Positions 16,229 through 16,624 of a stretch of DNA of 16,624 nucleotides are shown here, in pieces. The DNA is from a bacterium. GTDB taxonomy: Bacteria; Hydrogenedentota; Hydrogenedentia; Hydrogenedentiales; SLHB01. The stretch is taken from the NCBI GenBank assembly GCA_024231375.1, contig JAAEQP010000798.1, positions 1 through 16,624 on the forward strand, in the 5' to 3' direction. The stretch's first letter is position 1, and the number at the start of each line of letters is the position of its first letter. The position numbers and the translations under genes are program-made. Under the pieces are notes generated by a model that did no database searches, had not been told where the DNA came from, and saw only the letters and a list, made by a program, of their open reading frames with translations.

Positions 16229-16624
16229 TCACTTCTTCTGAATCAACCCCTCCAAGTAGGCCGGATCGATCTCTTCGTCGGTGGAAACCAGGGAGACGGG
16301 TTTGTACACCCCACCCATGCCGCCGCGATTGTACACGCGGACGGCAAGCACGTTCTCTCCGCCGAAGTTGAGAAACGGCGTTGGGTCGAACGCAAACGGC
16401 CGTTTCCAGATCTGGTCGGGGGTGAGGCCCGTCGATTCGCATGTGTGCTCGAAGGCCTTCTTGCCGTTGATGTAGACCGTGGCGTCCTCGTCGACCGCGG
16501 GGAAGAACAGACGCAGGCAAGGCGCGTCCTTCAGGGATTCGGGCGTGATGAACCGGACGCGGTACCACCCGGTGCCTACATACCCCCTGAATCCCTGAGT
16601 CTCCCAGCCTTCGGTGCATTTCAC
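16229..16624 (-). CDS. Carbohydrate-binding jelly-roll protein, 3' fragment
   Basis: Only the last about 131 codons of a minus-strand gene lie in the window; the 5' part is beyond 16624, so the first visible codon should not be taken as the start. The visible part is a galactose-binding-like beta sandwich of the type found in glycoside hydrolase family 2 and related proteins. It contains GTGWYRVRF, a PAVDEDATVYINGKKAFEH stretch, PFAFDPTPFLNFGGENVLAVRV, and a YNRGGMGGVYKPVSLV ending. The domain is C-terminal here, and the protein ends in EGLIQKK. The upstream portion may be a glycosidase, lyase or other polysaccharide enzyme; this cannot be seen. Confidence 0.75.
   Translation of the reverse strand: MKCTEGWETQGFRGYVGTGWYRVRFITPESLKDAPCLRLFFPAVDEDATVYINGKKAFEHTCESTGLTPDQIWKRPFAFDPTPFLNFGGENVLAVRVYNRGGMGGVYKPVSLVSTDEEIDPAYLEGLIQKK

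Overview
This window is a GC-rich bacterial chromosomal segment with dense coding, no gap without a gene longer than about 210 bases, and no tRNA, rRNA, CRISPR array, insertion sequence or phage gene that I can see. It mixes core housekeeping genes (ilvC, accD, folC, pfkA) with secreted proteins typical of Planctomycetes/PVC bacteria and of similar phyla such as Hydrogenedentota. These include a giant PQQ-type beta-propeller protein interrupted by a Rossmann domain, a DUF4962/heparinase II-III polysaccharide lyase, a DUF1573 lipoprotein and a jelly-roll sugar-binding fragment. The phylum is an inference from gene content; nothing in the sequence fixes it.

Layout. Bases 7-1002 carry ilvC (valine/isoleucine synthesis). 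After a 103-base gap, 1106-4034 is a tight forward operon: a coiled-coil C4 zinc-ribbon protein, accD (fatty acid synthesis) and folC (folate), with accD and folC overlapping by 4 bases. A short leader with a possible hairpin precedes the 1083-residue exported beta-propeller protein (4102-7353). Then comes a small, AT-richer probable lipoprotein (7562-8089) of unknown function. On the minus strand, 8129-10417 encodes a secreted heparinase-like lyase.

A 182-base divergent region (10421-10602) holds two back-to-back sigma70-type promoters with abutting -35 boxes, one for the lyase and one for a forward operon. That operon runs from 10603 to 16225: a glyoxalase II-like metallo-beta-lactamase-fold hydrolase; a secreted protein that looks like a TIM-barrel glycosidase relative without the usual acid/base motif; ATP-type pfkA; a DUF1573 lipoprotein; and a zinc-ribbon SAM methyltransferase. 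The window ends in the 3' part of a minus-strand gene encoding a carbohydrate-binding jelly-roll domain, whose stop lies only 3 bases from the methyltransferase stop.

The accessory genes suggest an organism that degrades or processes complex polysaccharide outside the cytoplasm and feeds sugar into glycolysis; this link is inference from neighbourhood. I found no clear defence, mobile or biosynthetic cluster. The observations most worth a second look are the non-canonical cofactor loop in IlvC, the propeller/Rossmann/propeller architecture, the apparently inactive TIM-barrel protein translationally coupled to the hydrolase, and the compositionally distinct small lipoprotein. Several genes have open frames extending far upstream of their true start; I placed starts using signal peptides, ribosome binding sites and family alignment.
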